A DNA stretch of 64,000 nucleotides from Donghicola sp041224595. Its GTDB lineage: Bacteria > Pseudomonadota > Alphaproteobacteria > Rhodobacterales > Rhodobacteraceae. Location: assembly GCF_041224595.1 (NCBI RefSeq), contig NZ_JBGFGN010000116.1, forward strand, positions 1 through 64,000, written 5' to 3'. Of this stretch, positions 33,729 through 42,382 are shown one piece after another; the stretch's first letter is position 1, and each line of letters opens with the position of its first letter. The position numbers and the translations under genes are program-made. Below the pieces are notes generated by a model. The model worked only from the letters and a program-made list of their open reading frames with translations. It was not told the DNA's origin and made no database searches.

Positions 33729-34145
33729 GTGCCGACCCCTGCTGCACCTAACGAAACGCTGACAGTCTACTTCGATGGCTCCTGCCCGCTCTGCACCGCC
33801 GAGATCAATCACTACAAGCGGCAAGAGGGGGCGGATTGCCTGAACTTTGTCGACGTGTCCCAAGAGGGCACGCACCCGGGTCCGGACCTAAGCCCGCGTG
33901 ATGCCATGCGCCGTTTCCACGTGCGGCGGGCCGATGGAGGGCTGGTGTCAGGGGCAAGGGGCTTTGTCGCGATCTGGCAGGTTCTGCCCCGCTGGCGGTG
34001 GGCGGCGCGGATCGGCAGTTTGCCCGGTGTCCCCACGGTGATGGAGGTTGCCTATCGCCTGTTTCTGCCAGTGCGGCCATTGCTGTCACAGATCGCAACG
34101 CGTCTTGGGGCGCGTCCTGCGAATGAGTGCGCGTGCCGACGCTAA
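33729..34145 (+). CDS. DCC-family thiol-disulfide oxidoreductase-like protein (DUF393)
   Basis: 138 residues with the diagnostic YFDGSCPLCTAEINHYK near the N-terminus, which carries a CxxC pair in a thioredoxin-like setting, and the conserved GFVAIWQVLPRWRW later. Function is not established. The start is GTG 33729. A Cys pair near the end (ECACRR) is not a family feature. It is 81 bases after the sbtA-like gene and might share its transcript. Confidence 0.82.
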   Translation: MPTPAAPNETLTVYFDGSCPLCTAEINHYKRQEGADCLNFVDVSQEGTHPGPDLSPRDAMRRFHVRRADGGLVSGARGFVAIWQVLPRWRWAARIGSLPGVPTVMEVAYRLFLPVRPLLSQIATRLGARPANECACRR

Positions 34146-34292
34146 AGGGAGCAGCGTCGGGCAGGGGATAAACCCGTTAGTCCGGCCTACAAAAATATCC
34201 ACTGAAAAAGAATACTTTAATGTGATCGGACGCCCACATCTTTTCCTCGGTTGCCGCCGTATAAGAAGCACGAACCTTGGAGGAGACATTCG

Positions 34293-34859
34293 ATGAAAAC
34301 CCTAATTGCAGCAACCGCCTTCGCCCTGACATGTGCAAGCGCTGCCTTTGCCGCGTCCCATTCGGAAACCGGAAACCCGATGGTTGGCGGCGCGCCGATG
34401 TTCATGGACAAGAACATCGTCGAGAACGCTGTGAATTCCGCAGATCACACCACCCTCGTTGCCGCCGTTCAAGCTGCCGGTCTGGTGGACACCCTGCAAA
34501 GCGAAGGCCCCTTTACCGTCTTTGCCCCTGTAAACAGTGCGTTTGACGCGCTGCCCGCGGGCACGGTGGAGACCCTGCTGAAGCCTGAAAACAAAGACAT
34601 GCTGGTGAAAATTCTGACGGCTCACGTGGTCGCTGGAAACTGGAGCGCCGAGGACATCACCTCTGCGGTGAAGATGTCGTCGGATGGCTTTTACCACTTC
34701 AACGCGGTCTCGGGCGATGCACTGTCCGCGCAGCTGACGCCCTCGGGGCGCGTGTTCATCTATGATGAAAGCGGTAACGCCGCAGAAGTCACGACCGCCG
34801 ATGTCCGTCAGTCGAACGGCGTGATCCATGTGATCGACAAGGTTCTGCTGCCGAAATAA
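34293..34859 (+). CDS. Fasciclin (FAS1) domain secreted protein
   Basis: 188 residues: signal peptide (about 1-20, ending AAFA) and one FAS1 domain with both conserved boxes, the FTVFAPVNSAFDALPAG stretch (about 75-92) and NGVIHVIDKVLLP at the C-terminus. Such single-domain proteins are exported and may act in adhesion or the cell envelope. A strong GGAGGAG ribosome site precedes ATG 34293; the frame is open to 34251. An intrinsic terminator follows directly, so it is a one-gene unit. Confidence 0.9.
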   Translation: MKTLIAATAFALTCASAAFAASHSETGNPMVGGAPMFMDKNIVENAVNSADHTTLVAAVQAAGLVDTLQSEGPFTVFAPVNSAFDALPAGTVETLLKPENKDMLVKILTAHVVAGNWSAEDITSAVKMSSDGFYHFNAVSGDALSAQLTPSGRVFIYDESGNAAEVTTADVRQSNGVIHVIDKVLLPK

Positions 34860-34877
34860 GGCGTAAATCCAATCAAC

Positions 34878-34915
34878 AAAGGCCGTGGCAGATTGCTCTG
34901 CCGCGGCCTTTTTAT
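34878..34915 (+). terminator. Intrinsic terminator after the fasciclin gene
   Basis: AAAGGCCGTGGCA (34878-34890) pairs with TGCCGCGGCCTTT (34899-34911), one G-U pair, 8-base loop, followed by TTTATT. One of the strongest terminators in the window. Confidence 0.85.
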
Positions 34916-35000
34916 TGCACGCTACGAATGGCAGGCATCTTTGCTATGAACCTCAATCGTAGCGCAGCGCCTTCGCTTCGCCGCGTAAAGCAGCGCGGCA

Positions 35001-35612
35001 TCACCCTTGTTGTTTTGGCAGCCCCTGAGCGTTCGGGGGCAGATCCGCATATCCCGTCACCATCGGCTTGATCAGGTTTTCGCCCTTGCGCCGCTTGTAG
35101 TAGGCGACCGCGCCGATATGAATGAGAACCATCACCAACAAAAGCGTCGACAGCGGTTCATGCAAGGCCAGAGCCTGCCGTGCAACGTCTGATGAAACGT
35201 ACTGCGACAAAGGTCCGGCATTGATGTAATCTTCGGGATCAGCGAGCAGGCCCGACGCAATCTGCATCAGCAAAACCAGCAGGACGCCAACCACAAACAG
35301 GGCTCCGACCGGGTTGTGTCCATATCGGTGAGACGGCTTGGCCGACGGCAAGGAACTGGCGTATTTCAGGACCGCAGAAGGCCCCCGCACAAAGCTACGG
35401 AAGCGCGCCGTGTACGAGCCGACGAACCCCCATAGAATCCGCAGAACCACGATGCCCGCGACTGTATATCCAGCATAGAAGTGAAGCGTCATGATGTCCG
35501 GCCCGAACTTTCCCAAGCCCCACGCGGTCGCAAAGGCGATCACAAGGGCCCAATGCAAAATCCGGACAACGGGATCCCAAACATACGTCTTGTGCAAAGG
35601 CTCCGACATCAC
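35001..35612 (-). CDS. Cytochrome b561-type membrane protein
   Basis: 203 residues with four membrane helices and the His residues expected to bind two haems: HWALVIAFATAW (helix 1), MTLHFYAGYTV (helix 2) and ALHEPLSTLLLVMVLIHIGAVAYYKRRKGENLIKPM (last helix). It probably passes electrons from the quinone pool to the cytochrome c' encoded 24 bases upstream. Either of the first two ATG codons (35612 or 35609) could be used. Confidence 0.87.
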   Translation of the reverse strand: MMSEPLHKTYVWDPVVRILHWALVIAFATAWGLGKFGPDIMTLHFYAGYTVAGIVVLRILWGFVGSYTARFRSFVRGPSAVLKYASSLPSAKPSHRYGHNPVGALFVVGVLLVLLMQIASGLLADPEDYINAGPLSQYVSSDVARQALALHEPLSTLLLVMVLIHIGAVAYYKRRKGENLIKPMVTGYADLPPNAQGLPKQQG

Positions 35613-35636
35613 AACGCTCCTTATGGGCAGGCCAGC

Positions 35637-36095
35637 TTAGAAGCTCTTGGCGCGGTATTCATCGTGGCAGGCTTTGCATGTCCCGCCTAGCTTGCCAACG
35701 GCGGGGCGCAGAGCATCCAGACCATCGCCCGCGACTGCGTTCAGCTCCATCAAAGCGGCAGTGAAATCTTCGCCAGCGGCCTGAAAACCGGACATATCCT
35801 CCCAGATTGCGGGCAGTGCGCGGGTCTCGCCGGGAACGTCATCAGAGGATGTGCCGGGCGCGAACAGATCCGACATGGTGTATTTGGTCAGTGCGACCAT
35901 GTCTGCGGCAGCGGCCGAGGCAGCCTCGGCGTCGTAGTCCATCTTGCCCTGCGCCATCGCGCCGACCGTCCCCATTTCGTAGCCGATCAAGGTGAAAAAC
36001 GCGCGGCGGGCTTTGGCTGTGTCCGTGGCCGATTGGGCCAGAGCAGACGTGGCGAGAGCGCCGATCGTCACTGTGGTCAATAGAAGCTTGTACAT
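35637..36095 (-). CDS. Class II cytochrome c (c'/c556 type)
   Basis: 152 residues: signal peptide (about 1-20, ending ALA), a four-helix bundle and a C-terminal haem motif CKACHDEYR (CxxCH), which is the class II arrangement. ATG 36095 is chosen because it starts the signal peptide; the frame is open to 36149. Encoded 24 bases upstream of the cytochrome b gene, so the two form an electron-transfer pair in one operon. Confidence 0.9.
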   Translation of the reverse strand: MYKLLLTTVTIGALATSALAQSATDTAKARRAFFTLIGYEMGTVGAMAQGKMDYDAEAASAAAADMVALTKYTMSDLFAPGTSSDDVPGETRALPAIWEDMSGFQAAGEDFTAALMELNAVAGDGLDALRPAVGKLGGTCKACHDEYRAKSF

Positions 36096-36321
36096 GGCAT
36101 ATATCCGTAGGTTGTCCAAAAATCTCTTGGAAATTCTCAGAGGCTGCAAAAGGGACCGGCGACCAAAAACAACCAGTCGCCTCGTCCAATATTTTCAGCT
36201 TAGGGGCAGTCTGTAACAAGAGATAGTCACAGCCCATCCCATTTCCGTGAGTATGCCGCGAAACCGCGTGCCATCGCGGGATCGGGCGTCTCGCGTCAGA
36301 ATTGGCACATGATGCTGCCTG

Positions 36322-37098
36322 TTATCCCGTCATTCCAATCTCAGCGCGATCTTCCTCTGTCTTCAACGAAAAGTCGGTTCCAAGCCAGCGATCCGCTTTG
36401 GGGGTGGTCAGGTAGGCAATCGCCTTGGCCACCCAGTCCGGCGATATATGGCTCTCCCAAGCGAGCTTGCTGACCGGATTGATTCCGGACGCGCGGATAT
36501 GTTCCTGCATTTCTGTTGCGACCGTGCCCGGGCTCAGGCCAAAAACCCTGACCCCCATCTTGTGTGCTTCTTTGTGGGCGACGCCGGTCAGGCGCTGCAC
36601 AGCGGCCTTGGAGGCGCAATAGTGGGACCATCCCTCGAGGAATGAATTCGCAGCGCCCGACGAAATGTTCACGATGGTGCCGGCGTTCTCTTGTTCGCGC
36701 ATGACGTTGATTGCAGCGTGAAGACCGTAGAAGACGCCTTTGACATTCACGTCGATCACGTTGCTCCACGCTGTCAGATCACTGTCCACAATGCGCGCAA
36801 TGGGGTCGATGCGGCCGGCATTGTTGACCATCAGATCCAGCCGCCCTGTTGTCCGGGTCGCGGAGTGGACCAGCTGCTCTACCGCTTGGGCATCGGTCAC
36901 GTCGGTCGCAGCGGCCTCTGCTTTGCCGCCGTCCTGCATAATCTCGTCCGCGATTTGCTGAATCGCGTCCGGTGACCGTGCCGCCAGAAAAACATGGGCG
37001 CCGAGTGACGCAAGATGACGGGCGGTTGCCGCGCCGATGCCGCGAGAGGCGCCTGTGATAATAGCTGTTTGGCCCGAAAGATCAGGTGAATGTGTCAT
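36322..37098 (-). CDS. Short-chain dehydrogenase/reductase
   Basis: 258-residue NAD(P)-dependent oxidoreductase. Rossmann motif TGASRGIGAATA (about 16-27), NNAG at about 92-95 (VNNAGRIDPIA), catalytic Ser in NISSGAANS, and Tyr-x3-Lys in HYCASKAAVQ. Substrate not predictable. Downstream of the YceI gene on the same strand with a 64-base gap, so probably co-transcribed. Confidence 0.85.
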   Translation of the reverse strand: MTHSPDLSGQTAIITGASRGIGAATARHLASLGAHVFLAARSPDAIQQIADEIMQDGGKAEAAATDVTDAQAVEQLVHSATRTTGRLDLMVNNAGRIDPIARIVDSDLTAWSNVIDVNVKGVFYGLHAAINVMREQENAGTIVNISSGAANSFLEGWSHYCASKAAVQRLTGVAHKEAHKMGVRVFGLSPGTVATEMQEHIRASGINPVSKLAWESHISPDWVAKAIAYLTTPKADRWLGTDFSLKTEEDRAEIGMTG

Positions 37099-37162
37099 GA
37101 AAGTCTTTCATCGTCAGAGAGAGGGTGCCGCCCGACAGAACGGGCGGCGGGGATGGCTGGGA

Positions 37163-37843
37163 TCAGCCTTCGTTCGGACCTTTGAAACCGTAGACATAGC
37201 CCCAGTTGCAAGGCACGTTGGTGGCCGCCGCGTCTTCGGGCAGCCCCGCACAATCCACAAGGTCGAAGTGAATATCGAGGTCGATCTCTGTTCCGGTCGG
37301 GGAGTTCGGGAATGCAATGAAATCCATGCCCCAGTCCGTGCGGTTGATCGTTCCTGTCGCCTCGAAAGACAGGGTGCGGATCTCGTTGTAGTTCGGGATA
37401 AAGTCAGGATAGGCACGGTCCGTGACCAGTGTGAACTCTAGCAGGACCGGGGCTTCGACCCCCAGCATCGACAGAGTGCCTTCCATGGTCCCGGCCTTTT
37501 CGGAGAGCATGGTGATCTGGCCAGAGGTGAAGGTCACCGTCGGAAACGCAGGGACATTCATGTAGTCTGCATTGCGGATATGGTTGTCCCGTCCCACATG
37601 GTTTGAATTGACCGAAGCGGCATCGACCACCACCGAAATCTGCGAATTTTCGGGCATATCCTCGTCGATCAAAAAGGTGCCGGTGAAGCGGTCGAACCGA
37701 CCCACGGTGCGGGACAGGTCCATGTGATCGATTTCCCAACCTAGATGGGCATGACCCTGATCAAGGGTCCATTCCTGTGGTTCAGCAAAGGCTGGCGCGG
37801 CAACGCACAGCGCAATCAAAGGGGGCAAGAACGTTTTCAGCAT
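37163..37843 (-). CDS. YceI-family periplasmic protein
   Basis: 226 residues: signal peptide (about 1-20) followed by a lipocalin-like YceI barrel with the typical QGHAHLGWEIDHMDLSRTVGRFDRFTGTF start and isoprenoid-pocket pattern. Family members bind long isoprenoids and are often induced by stress or alkaline pH. It is divergent from a LysR gene, separated by 105 bases that hold a palindrome. Confidence 0.88.
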   Translation of the reverse strand: MLKTFLPPLIALCVAAPAFAEPQEWTLDQGHAHLGWEIDHMDLSRTVGRFDRFTGTFLIDEDMPENSQISVVVDAASVNSNHVGRDNHIRNADYMNVPAFPTVTFTSGQITMLSEKAGTMEGTLSMLGVEAPVLLEFTLVTDRAYPDFIPNYNEIRTLSFEATGTINRTDWGMDFIAFPNSPTGTEIDLDIHFDLVDCAGLPEDAAATNVPCNWGYVYGFKGPNEG

Positions 37844-37918
37844 AAGAGGGCTCCTGTTTCGATAGAGCCTTTTTTGCTCATGAGTGGCTTGCGGGAAATC
37901 AGGCCAAATGACATTCTC

Positions 37919-37937
37919 TCGTGCATCATCTGCACGA
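37919..37937. promoter_or_regulatory. LysR-type palindrome upstream of the lysR gene
   Basis: TCGTGCA (37919-37925) and TGCACGA (37931-37937) are perfect inverted repeats with a 5-base spacer; the core fits T-N11-A. It lies 11 bases before the LysR start and 76 bases from the YceI start, as expected for an autoregulated divergent pair. Confidence 0.55.
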
Positions 37938-37948
37938 ATGTTGACCCT

Positions 37949-38842
37949 ATGGATCTGTCCCTGCTCCAGACTTTTGCCGAGGTGGCGCGGCGCGGCTCTT
38001 TTGCAGCGGTCGCGCGCGAAGAAGGCGTTGATCCGTCGTCCGTGTCACGGCGCATCGCGGCGTTGGAGCAGGCGCTTGGGTTTGTCCTGTTCGAGCGGAC
38101 CACGCGCAGGCTGTCCCTGACCGAGGCTGGACGCATCTACCTAGATCGGATCGACGCCATCTTGGACTCCTTGACCGAAGCCGCTGACACCGCACGTGAC
38201 ATGGTCGCATCGCCTTCGGGCCTTTTGCGCGTCACCACGTCGGTCGCCTTTGGGGAACGTTGGCTAACACCGCGCTTGGCGGGATTTCGGGCAGCCTATC
38301 CGGCGATTCAGCTCGAGATGATCCTGACTGACGCGCAAATCGATATTGCGGCCGAAGGGATTGATGTCGCCCTGCGCCTAGGGCCAGAGGTGCGGGGCAC
38401 ATTCGTCGCGGCCAAGCTCTTTGACGTCAGATATCGTGCGGTCGCATCGCCTGCCTATCTTCGCAGGAACGGGCGCCCTGAAACCCCAGCTGACTTGGCT
38501 GCGCATGACGGCCTGTTCTTTTCCCTGCCGTCTTATGGCATGCGTTGGCGCTTTCGACGCGCGGCTGATGCCGCTCCGCAAGAGGTGTTTCCCAAGCCCG
38601 CGCTCAGCACGAACAACGCACTCGCCTTGCGCCGTGCCGCGCAAGAGGGTTTGGGCGTCGCCCTGCTTGCCGATTGGACGATCCAAGCGGATCTCGAATC
38701 CGGTCAACTGGTCGATCTGTTCCCCGATTTCGAAGGCAGCGCGATGGACTTCGACACGGCCGTCTGGACGGTCTATCCCAGTCGCGCCTACGTGTCGGCG
38801 CGGCTGCGTGCCTTTCTGGACTACATCCGCGACAGCGTGTGA
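37949..38842 (+). CDS. LysR-family transcriptional regulator
   Basis: 297 residues from ATG 37949 (MDLSLLQTFAEVARRGSFAAVAREEGVDPSSVSRRIAALEQ), which begins the winged helix directly; upstream starts (to 37745) would overlap the YceI gene. The C-terminal sensor domain is of the CrgA/AaeR type (VTTSVAFGERWLTPRLAGFRAAYPAIQLEM, YRAVASPAYL). Ligand unknown. The likely targets are itself and the divergent YceI-SDR operon. Confidence 0.88.
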   Translation: MDLSLLQTFAEVARRGSFAAVAREEGVDPSSVSRRIAALEQALGFVLFERTTRRLSLTEAGRIYLDRIDAILDSLTEAADTARDMVASPSGLLRVTTSVAFGERWLTPRLAGFRAAYPAIQLEMILTDAQIDIAAEGIDVALRLGPEVRGTFVAAKLFDVRYRAVASPAYLRRNGRPETPADLAAHDGLFFSLPSYGMRWRFRRAADAAPQEVFPKPALSTNNALALRRAAQEGLGVALLADWTIQADLESGQLVDLFPDFEGSAMDFDTAVWTVYPSRAYVSARLRAFLDYIRDSV

Positions 38843-38911
38843 CGGTTTGCTTTCCATTCCTGCGGCAACAGGGTAGGCCAAGCCCGACACCCAAGAGCAA
38901 AGGCAGAGACG

Positions 38912-39457
38912 ATGGCACTCAACGCGACAATCTACAAAGTAGAGCTCTCTGTTTCTGACATGGACCGGCACTACTACGAGACCCACAAGCTCACCATTGC
39001 CAAGCACCCTTCGGAGACGGACGAACGGCTCATGCTGCGTCTTGTTGCCTTTGCGTTGAATGCTCACGAGCACCTAGAGATGACCAAGGGGCTGTCAACC
39101 GACGACGAACCGGATATTTGGCAGAAAAGCCTGAGCGGCGAAATTGATCTTTGGATCGCCTTGGGCCTTCCGAGTGAAAAGGTCATCCGCCAATCTTGCA
39201 GCAAATCTGCCAAAGTCGCGGTCTATCCCTATGGCGGGCGCGCTGCCGACATCTGGTGGGACAAGGTCAAGGGCAGCACGACACGGTTCGACAATCTGGA
39301 CGTCACCGCATTTTCCGACAACGACGTGCACGCGCTGTCTGAAATGGCGAGCCGTGCCATGAAGATGCAGGTCAACATTCAAGATGGCGAAGTGATGGTG
39401 AGCGTGGGCGACTCCATCGTTTATGTCACTCCAACCCGCTGGAAGGCGAGCGCCTGA
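38912..39457 (+). CDS. yaeQ: YaeQ-family protein
   Basis: 181 residues with the full YaeQ pattern: ATIYKVELSVSDMDRHYYETHKLTIAKHPSETDERLMLRLVAFALNA at the start, DIWQKSLSGEIDLWIALGLPS in the middle. YaeQ has a restriction-endonuclease-like (PD-(D/E)XK) fold; its biological role is not settled. Same strand as the LysR gene but separated by 69 bases. Confidence 0.9.
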   Translation: MALNATIYKVELSVSDMDRHYYETHKLTIAKHPSETDERLMLRLVAFALNAHEHLEMTKGLSTDDEPDIWQKSLSGEIDLWIALGLPSEKVIRQSCSKSAKVAVYPYGGRAADIWWDKVKGSTTRFDNLDVTAFSDNDVHALSEMASRAMKMQVNIQDGEVMVSVGDSIVYVTPTRWKASA

Positions 39458-39763
39458 GCGCGGTCACGGGCGTCCAACAGGCGCCTTCGAATTTTCCGCT
39501 TGGATGACGCGGGTTCTGCAAAATTATTAACATAATTCAGATTACAGGCCAAAACCCGATGCGCTGCATGGCTTGGCATCGCCCACCGTGCTACGTGCCA
39601 GTCGCCTTATTTGCTTGACTGTTTGGGCGCTATTTAGTTCCCTTGTGATATTAGTTGTAACGGGTGTCTTCCAAGACTTTGGAGCACATCCCATTTCCAT
39701 TTCAGTGCTCAATTTCCACGAGACACAGTAAATTTTTTGATCCGCTCTTCCTAAGAGGCATTC
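39458..39763. other. 306-base spacer before the DUF2235 gene
   Basis: No gene seen. It is more AT-rich than its surroundings from about 39510 on and probably holds the promoter of the DUF2235 gene. A GAGCAC/GTGCTC inverted repeat with a 17-base spacer is visible around 39682-39710. No clear -35/-10 pair. Confidence 0.4.
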
Positions 39764-40930
39764 GTGAAACGTATTGTTCTACTCTGCGATGGGACTTGGA
39801 ATTCCGCCGACAGCCGTCATCCGACCAACGTGGTAAAGACCGCGCAATGTCTTGAACCAGCGGGGCCGGATGGTGTGTGTCAGGTGCCCATCTATATTCC
39901 GGGGGTCGGCACCGGCAAAGGTGTGACGGCGCTCTCTCGGTTTGCGGACAAGACATTGGGCGGGGCGCTGGGATGGGGCCTGCTCGACAACATCGCCGAA
40001 GCCTATCGCCATTTGGTATTCACCTACGAGCCCGGTGATGAGATTTATATCTTTGGGTTCTCGCGTGGGGCGTACACGGCGCGGTCTCTGGCCGGAATGA
40101 TCCGCTCTACGGGGATTATCCCCAGAGACAGGCTCGATCACATCCCTCGCGCGGTCTTGCGCTATAAAACCGTGGGCGATCCGACCACCAAGCCAAGCAG
40201 CGAAGAAAGCCACGCGTTCCGAGCCGAAGTCTCTCCGTCTGTTGCCACCAGTGAGGCCGAGGTCGCGTGGCGCGCGGCACAAGGTCTGGAGGAACCCTAC
40301 CTGCTGCGCATCACCTATGTCGGCATTTGGGACACGGTTGGGGCATTGGGTGTCCCCTCTCATCTGTCGATTGCCGGGCTCTTTAACCGTGGTCAGTACG
40401 GATTTCATGATCTGGAGCTGTCCAGCAGTGTCCACGCGGCGCGCCATGCGGTTGCTCTGGATGAAAGACGTGCGACATTCCCCCCTACCCTCTGGTCGAA
40501 TTTGGACAATTTGAACCAGCGCAATCGCGCACCGATCCATAACTATCAACAGCTCTATTTCGCGGGCGATCATGGGTCTGTGGGGGGCGGAGGCGATCTG
40601 ACACACCTGTCCAATATCGCTCTGCGCTGGGTGCTCGAAGGGGCGCGGCTAAGAGGTCTGTCGTTTGACCAACAGCATTTAGAGGTGATTGAACGCGAAA
40701 CGGACGCCATGGGCCCGTTGATCAATACAAGCACCCCCGCGGACGGGATTTTCCAAAAGGTGCTGCGGCGGTCCCAGAAGGATCGCGAAGGACCGTCAGA
40801 TACATCTGAAATGCATGACGCGCCGCTGATCAGATGGTTAGACGATCCCGATTATCGTCCGGGCAGTCTGAAAAGGGTCGAGGTGAAACTGGCCGCCCTT
40901 GCCGAAGAGCGATCGCGAAAATTCGCATAG
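39764..40930 (+). CDS. DUF2235 alpha/beta-hydrolase (Tle1-like)
   Basis: 388 residues. Opening LLCDGTWNSADSRHPTNVVK is typical of DUF2235; the nucleophile Ser 100 sits in GFSRGAYTAR. AGDHGSVGGGGDLTHLSNIALRWVLEGA supplies a later conserved Asp/His region. DUF2235 includes phospholipase effectors of type VI secretion, but no secretion genes, signal peptide or immunity gene are nearby, so this may be a housekeeping lipase or esterase. The start is GTG 39764 with AAGAGG upstream. Confidence 0.85.
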   Translation: MKRIVLLCDGTWNSADSRHPTNVVKTAQCLEPAGPDGVCQVPIYIPGVGTGKGVTALSRFADKTLGGALGWGLLDNIAEAYRHLVFTYEPGDEIYIFGFSRGAYTARSLAGMIRSTGIIPRDRLDHIPRAVLRYKTVGDPTTKPSSEESHAFRAEVSPSVATSEAEVAWRAAQGLEEPYLLRITYVGIWDTVGALGVPSHLSIAGLFNRGQYGFHDLELSSSVHAARHAVALDERRATFPPTLWSNLDNLNQRNRAPIHNYQQLYFAGDHGSVGGGGDLTHLSNIALRWVLEGARLRGLSFDQQHLEVIERETDAMGPLINTSTPADGIFQKVLRRSQKDREGPSDTSEMHDAPLIRWLDDPDYRPGSLKRVEVKLAALAEERSRKFA

Positions 40931-41040
40931 CCCCTGCGCGCCTCTGGCGTGATCACAACTCCGCCATGGCGCGTGTTCAAAACTTGTTCGAACCGCATTG
41001 CGTCCACATCTTTGTGATGAATTGATTTGGAGGCGATGTC

Positions 41041-41742
41041 ATGGATGTATCGAAACTGGTCGAGAGCTTTTTGGGCAGTCAAGGGGCCGCAAACCCGGGC
41101 AAAAGCACGGGTGGGCAAAGTGGTCTGCCTTCGGGTCTTGTTGGTGGGGCGGCCGCCGGTGGATTGATCGCGCTTTTGGCCGGAAACAAGAAGGCCCGTA
41201 AACTCGGCGGCAAGGCGATCAAATACGGCGGCATGGCAGCGGTCGCGGGCCTTGCTTACAAGGCCTATAATGACTGGCAGACCCAGAAACCGTCGGGTAC
41301 AGAGCCCTCTCCCATGGCTCTGCCCAAACCGGCTCCGGACTCTGGGTTCGATGTCGAGAATGACCATGATGCTACGGGACATGACCTACGCCTTGGACTG
41401 ATGCGGGCCATGATCTCTGCCGCCAATTGCGACAATCACATTGATGCAGAGGAACACAAACGCATTCGGGCGCAGGTGGATGCTCTGGGTTTGGGAGCAG
41501 AAGAGAAAGCGATGCTCTATGAGTATTTCGCTCAGCCCTCTGATCCGGCGGCGATTGCCGCGCTGGCGCGCACAAATGAGCAGAAAGCAGAGATTTACTT
41601 GGCGTCTTGCCTGTCCATTGATCCCGACACCGCCGAGGAGCAATCCTATTTGAAGGCGCTCGCGGATCACATGGCGCTCCCTCAGGGTCTGCGGGGTCAC
41701 TTGGATGCCGAAGCCGCCGCTGTGCGTAGCGAAGTGGGTTAA
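41041..41742 (+). CDS. DUF533/TerB-like protein
   Basis: 233 residues. The N-terminal part has a Gly/Ala-rich hydrophobic stretch (LVGGAAAGGLIALLAG and YGGMAAVAGLAYKAY, about 33-78), as in the YebE/DUF533 family. The C-terminal helical domain (about 115-230, LRLGLMRAMISAANCDNHIDAEEHKRI) is TerB-like, with acidic residues that could bind metal. Function unknown. It follows the DUF2235 gene with a 110-base gap. Confidence 0.8.
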   Translation: MDVSKLVESFLGSQGAANPGKSTGGQSGLPSGLVGGAAAGGLIALLAGNKKARKLGGKAIKYGGMAAVAGLAYKAYNDWQTQKPSGTEPSPMALPKPAPDSGFDVENDHDATGHDLRLGLMRAMISAANCDNHIDAEEHKRIRAQVDALGLGAEEKAMLYEYFAQPSDPAAIAALARTNEQKAEIYLASCLSIDPDTAEEQSYLKALADHMALPQGLRGHLDAEAAAVRSEVG

Positions 41743-41778
41743 CAACCTAGCTCTCGCAACGCTGATTTTGGTTCCCAA

Positions 41779-41801
41779 GCGCCCGTCATCATGGCGGGCG
41801 C
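41779..41801. terminator. Hairpin after the DUF533-like gene
   Basis: GCGCCCG (41779-41785) and CGGGCGC (41795-41801) form a seven-base stem with a nine-base loop, 37 bases after the stop codon. Only a weak T-run follows. Confidence 0.45.
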
Positions 41802-41879
41802 ACGCGTTTCACCGAACGTCCCGAGCTTTGGCATCGGGCTGTGTGCGTCCAGTTGGCGCGTCAGATAATTGACTGCACA

Positions 41880-41915
41880 ATTGATTGGATCAAAAATGTC
41901 GCATTGATTGCATCA
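41880..41915. repeat. 13-base direct repeats
   Basis: ATTGATTGGATCA (41880-41892) and ATTGATTGCATCA (41903-41915) are direct repeats differing at one base, 23 bases apart, in the spacer upstream of the DUF983 gene. They could be an operator or a promoter activator site. Confidence 0.45.
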
Positions 41916-42001
41916 TATCGTGCGCATATCTGAGCGGGGAAACAGGGCGCGAGACATAAAGCGATGTATGGTTCGTGCGTCAAAGGCAAAGGAAACAGCC
42001 C

Positions 42002-42382
42002 ATGTGCGATAGCAGAGATACCAAATTAGCCCTCAAGAACGGCCTGCGTTCGCGTTGCCCGAAGTGCGGCGAAGGCAAGCTGTTTCAAAGCTACCTCAAG
42101 GTGAAGGCCAGCTGTGACGCTTGCGGGTTGGACCTCACGCCCCAGCGCGCTGATGACGGGCCAGCTTATGTGGTTATCCTGCTGGTCTGTCACATTGCGG
42201 GCGTCGCGATGCACTTGATGTACAAACCATTTCTGGACAATCCGCTGGTGCCTGCTTTGATCATCAGTCTGGGTGCCGTAGCGCTGTCTTTGGCTATGCT
42301 TCCGCCCGTGAAGGGGGCCTTTGTGGCGATGCAATGGGCCAAAGGGATGCACGGCTTTGGCAAGGCAAAGCCTGCCAGTTAA
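42002..42382 (+). CDS. DUF983 membrane protein with zinc ribbon
   Basis: 126 residues. N-terminal zinc-ribbon CPKCGEGKLFQSYLKVKASCDACGLDL (CxxC...CxxC) followed by two membrane helices (about 57-77 and 82-105). The function of DUF983 is unknown. ATG 42002 begins MCDSRDT; the frame is open to 41975. The 3' end overlaps the MocR-type gene by four bases on the other strand. Confidence 0.85.
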   Translation: MCDSRDTKLALKNGLRSRCPKCGEGKLFQSYLKVKASCDACGLDLTPQRADDGPAYVVILLVCHIAGVAMHLMYKPFLDNPLVPALIISLGAVALSLAMLPPVKGAFVAMQWAKGMHGFGKAKPAS

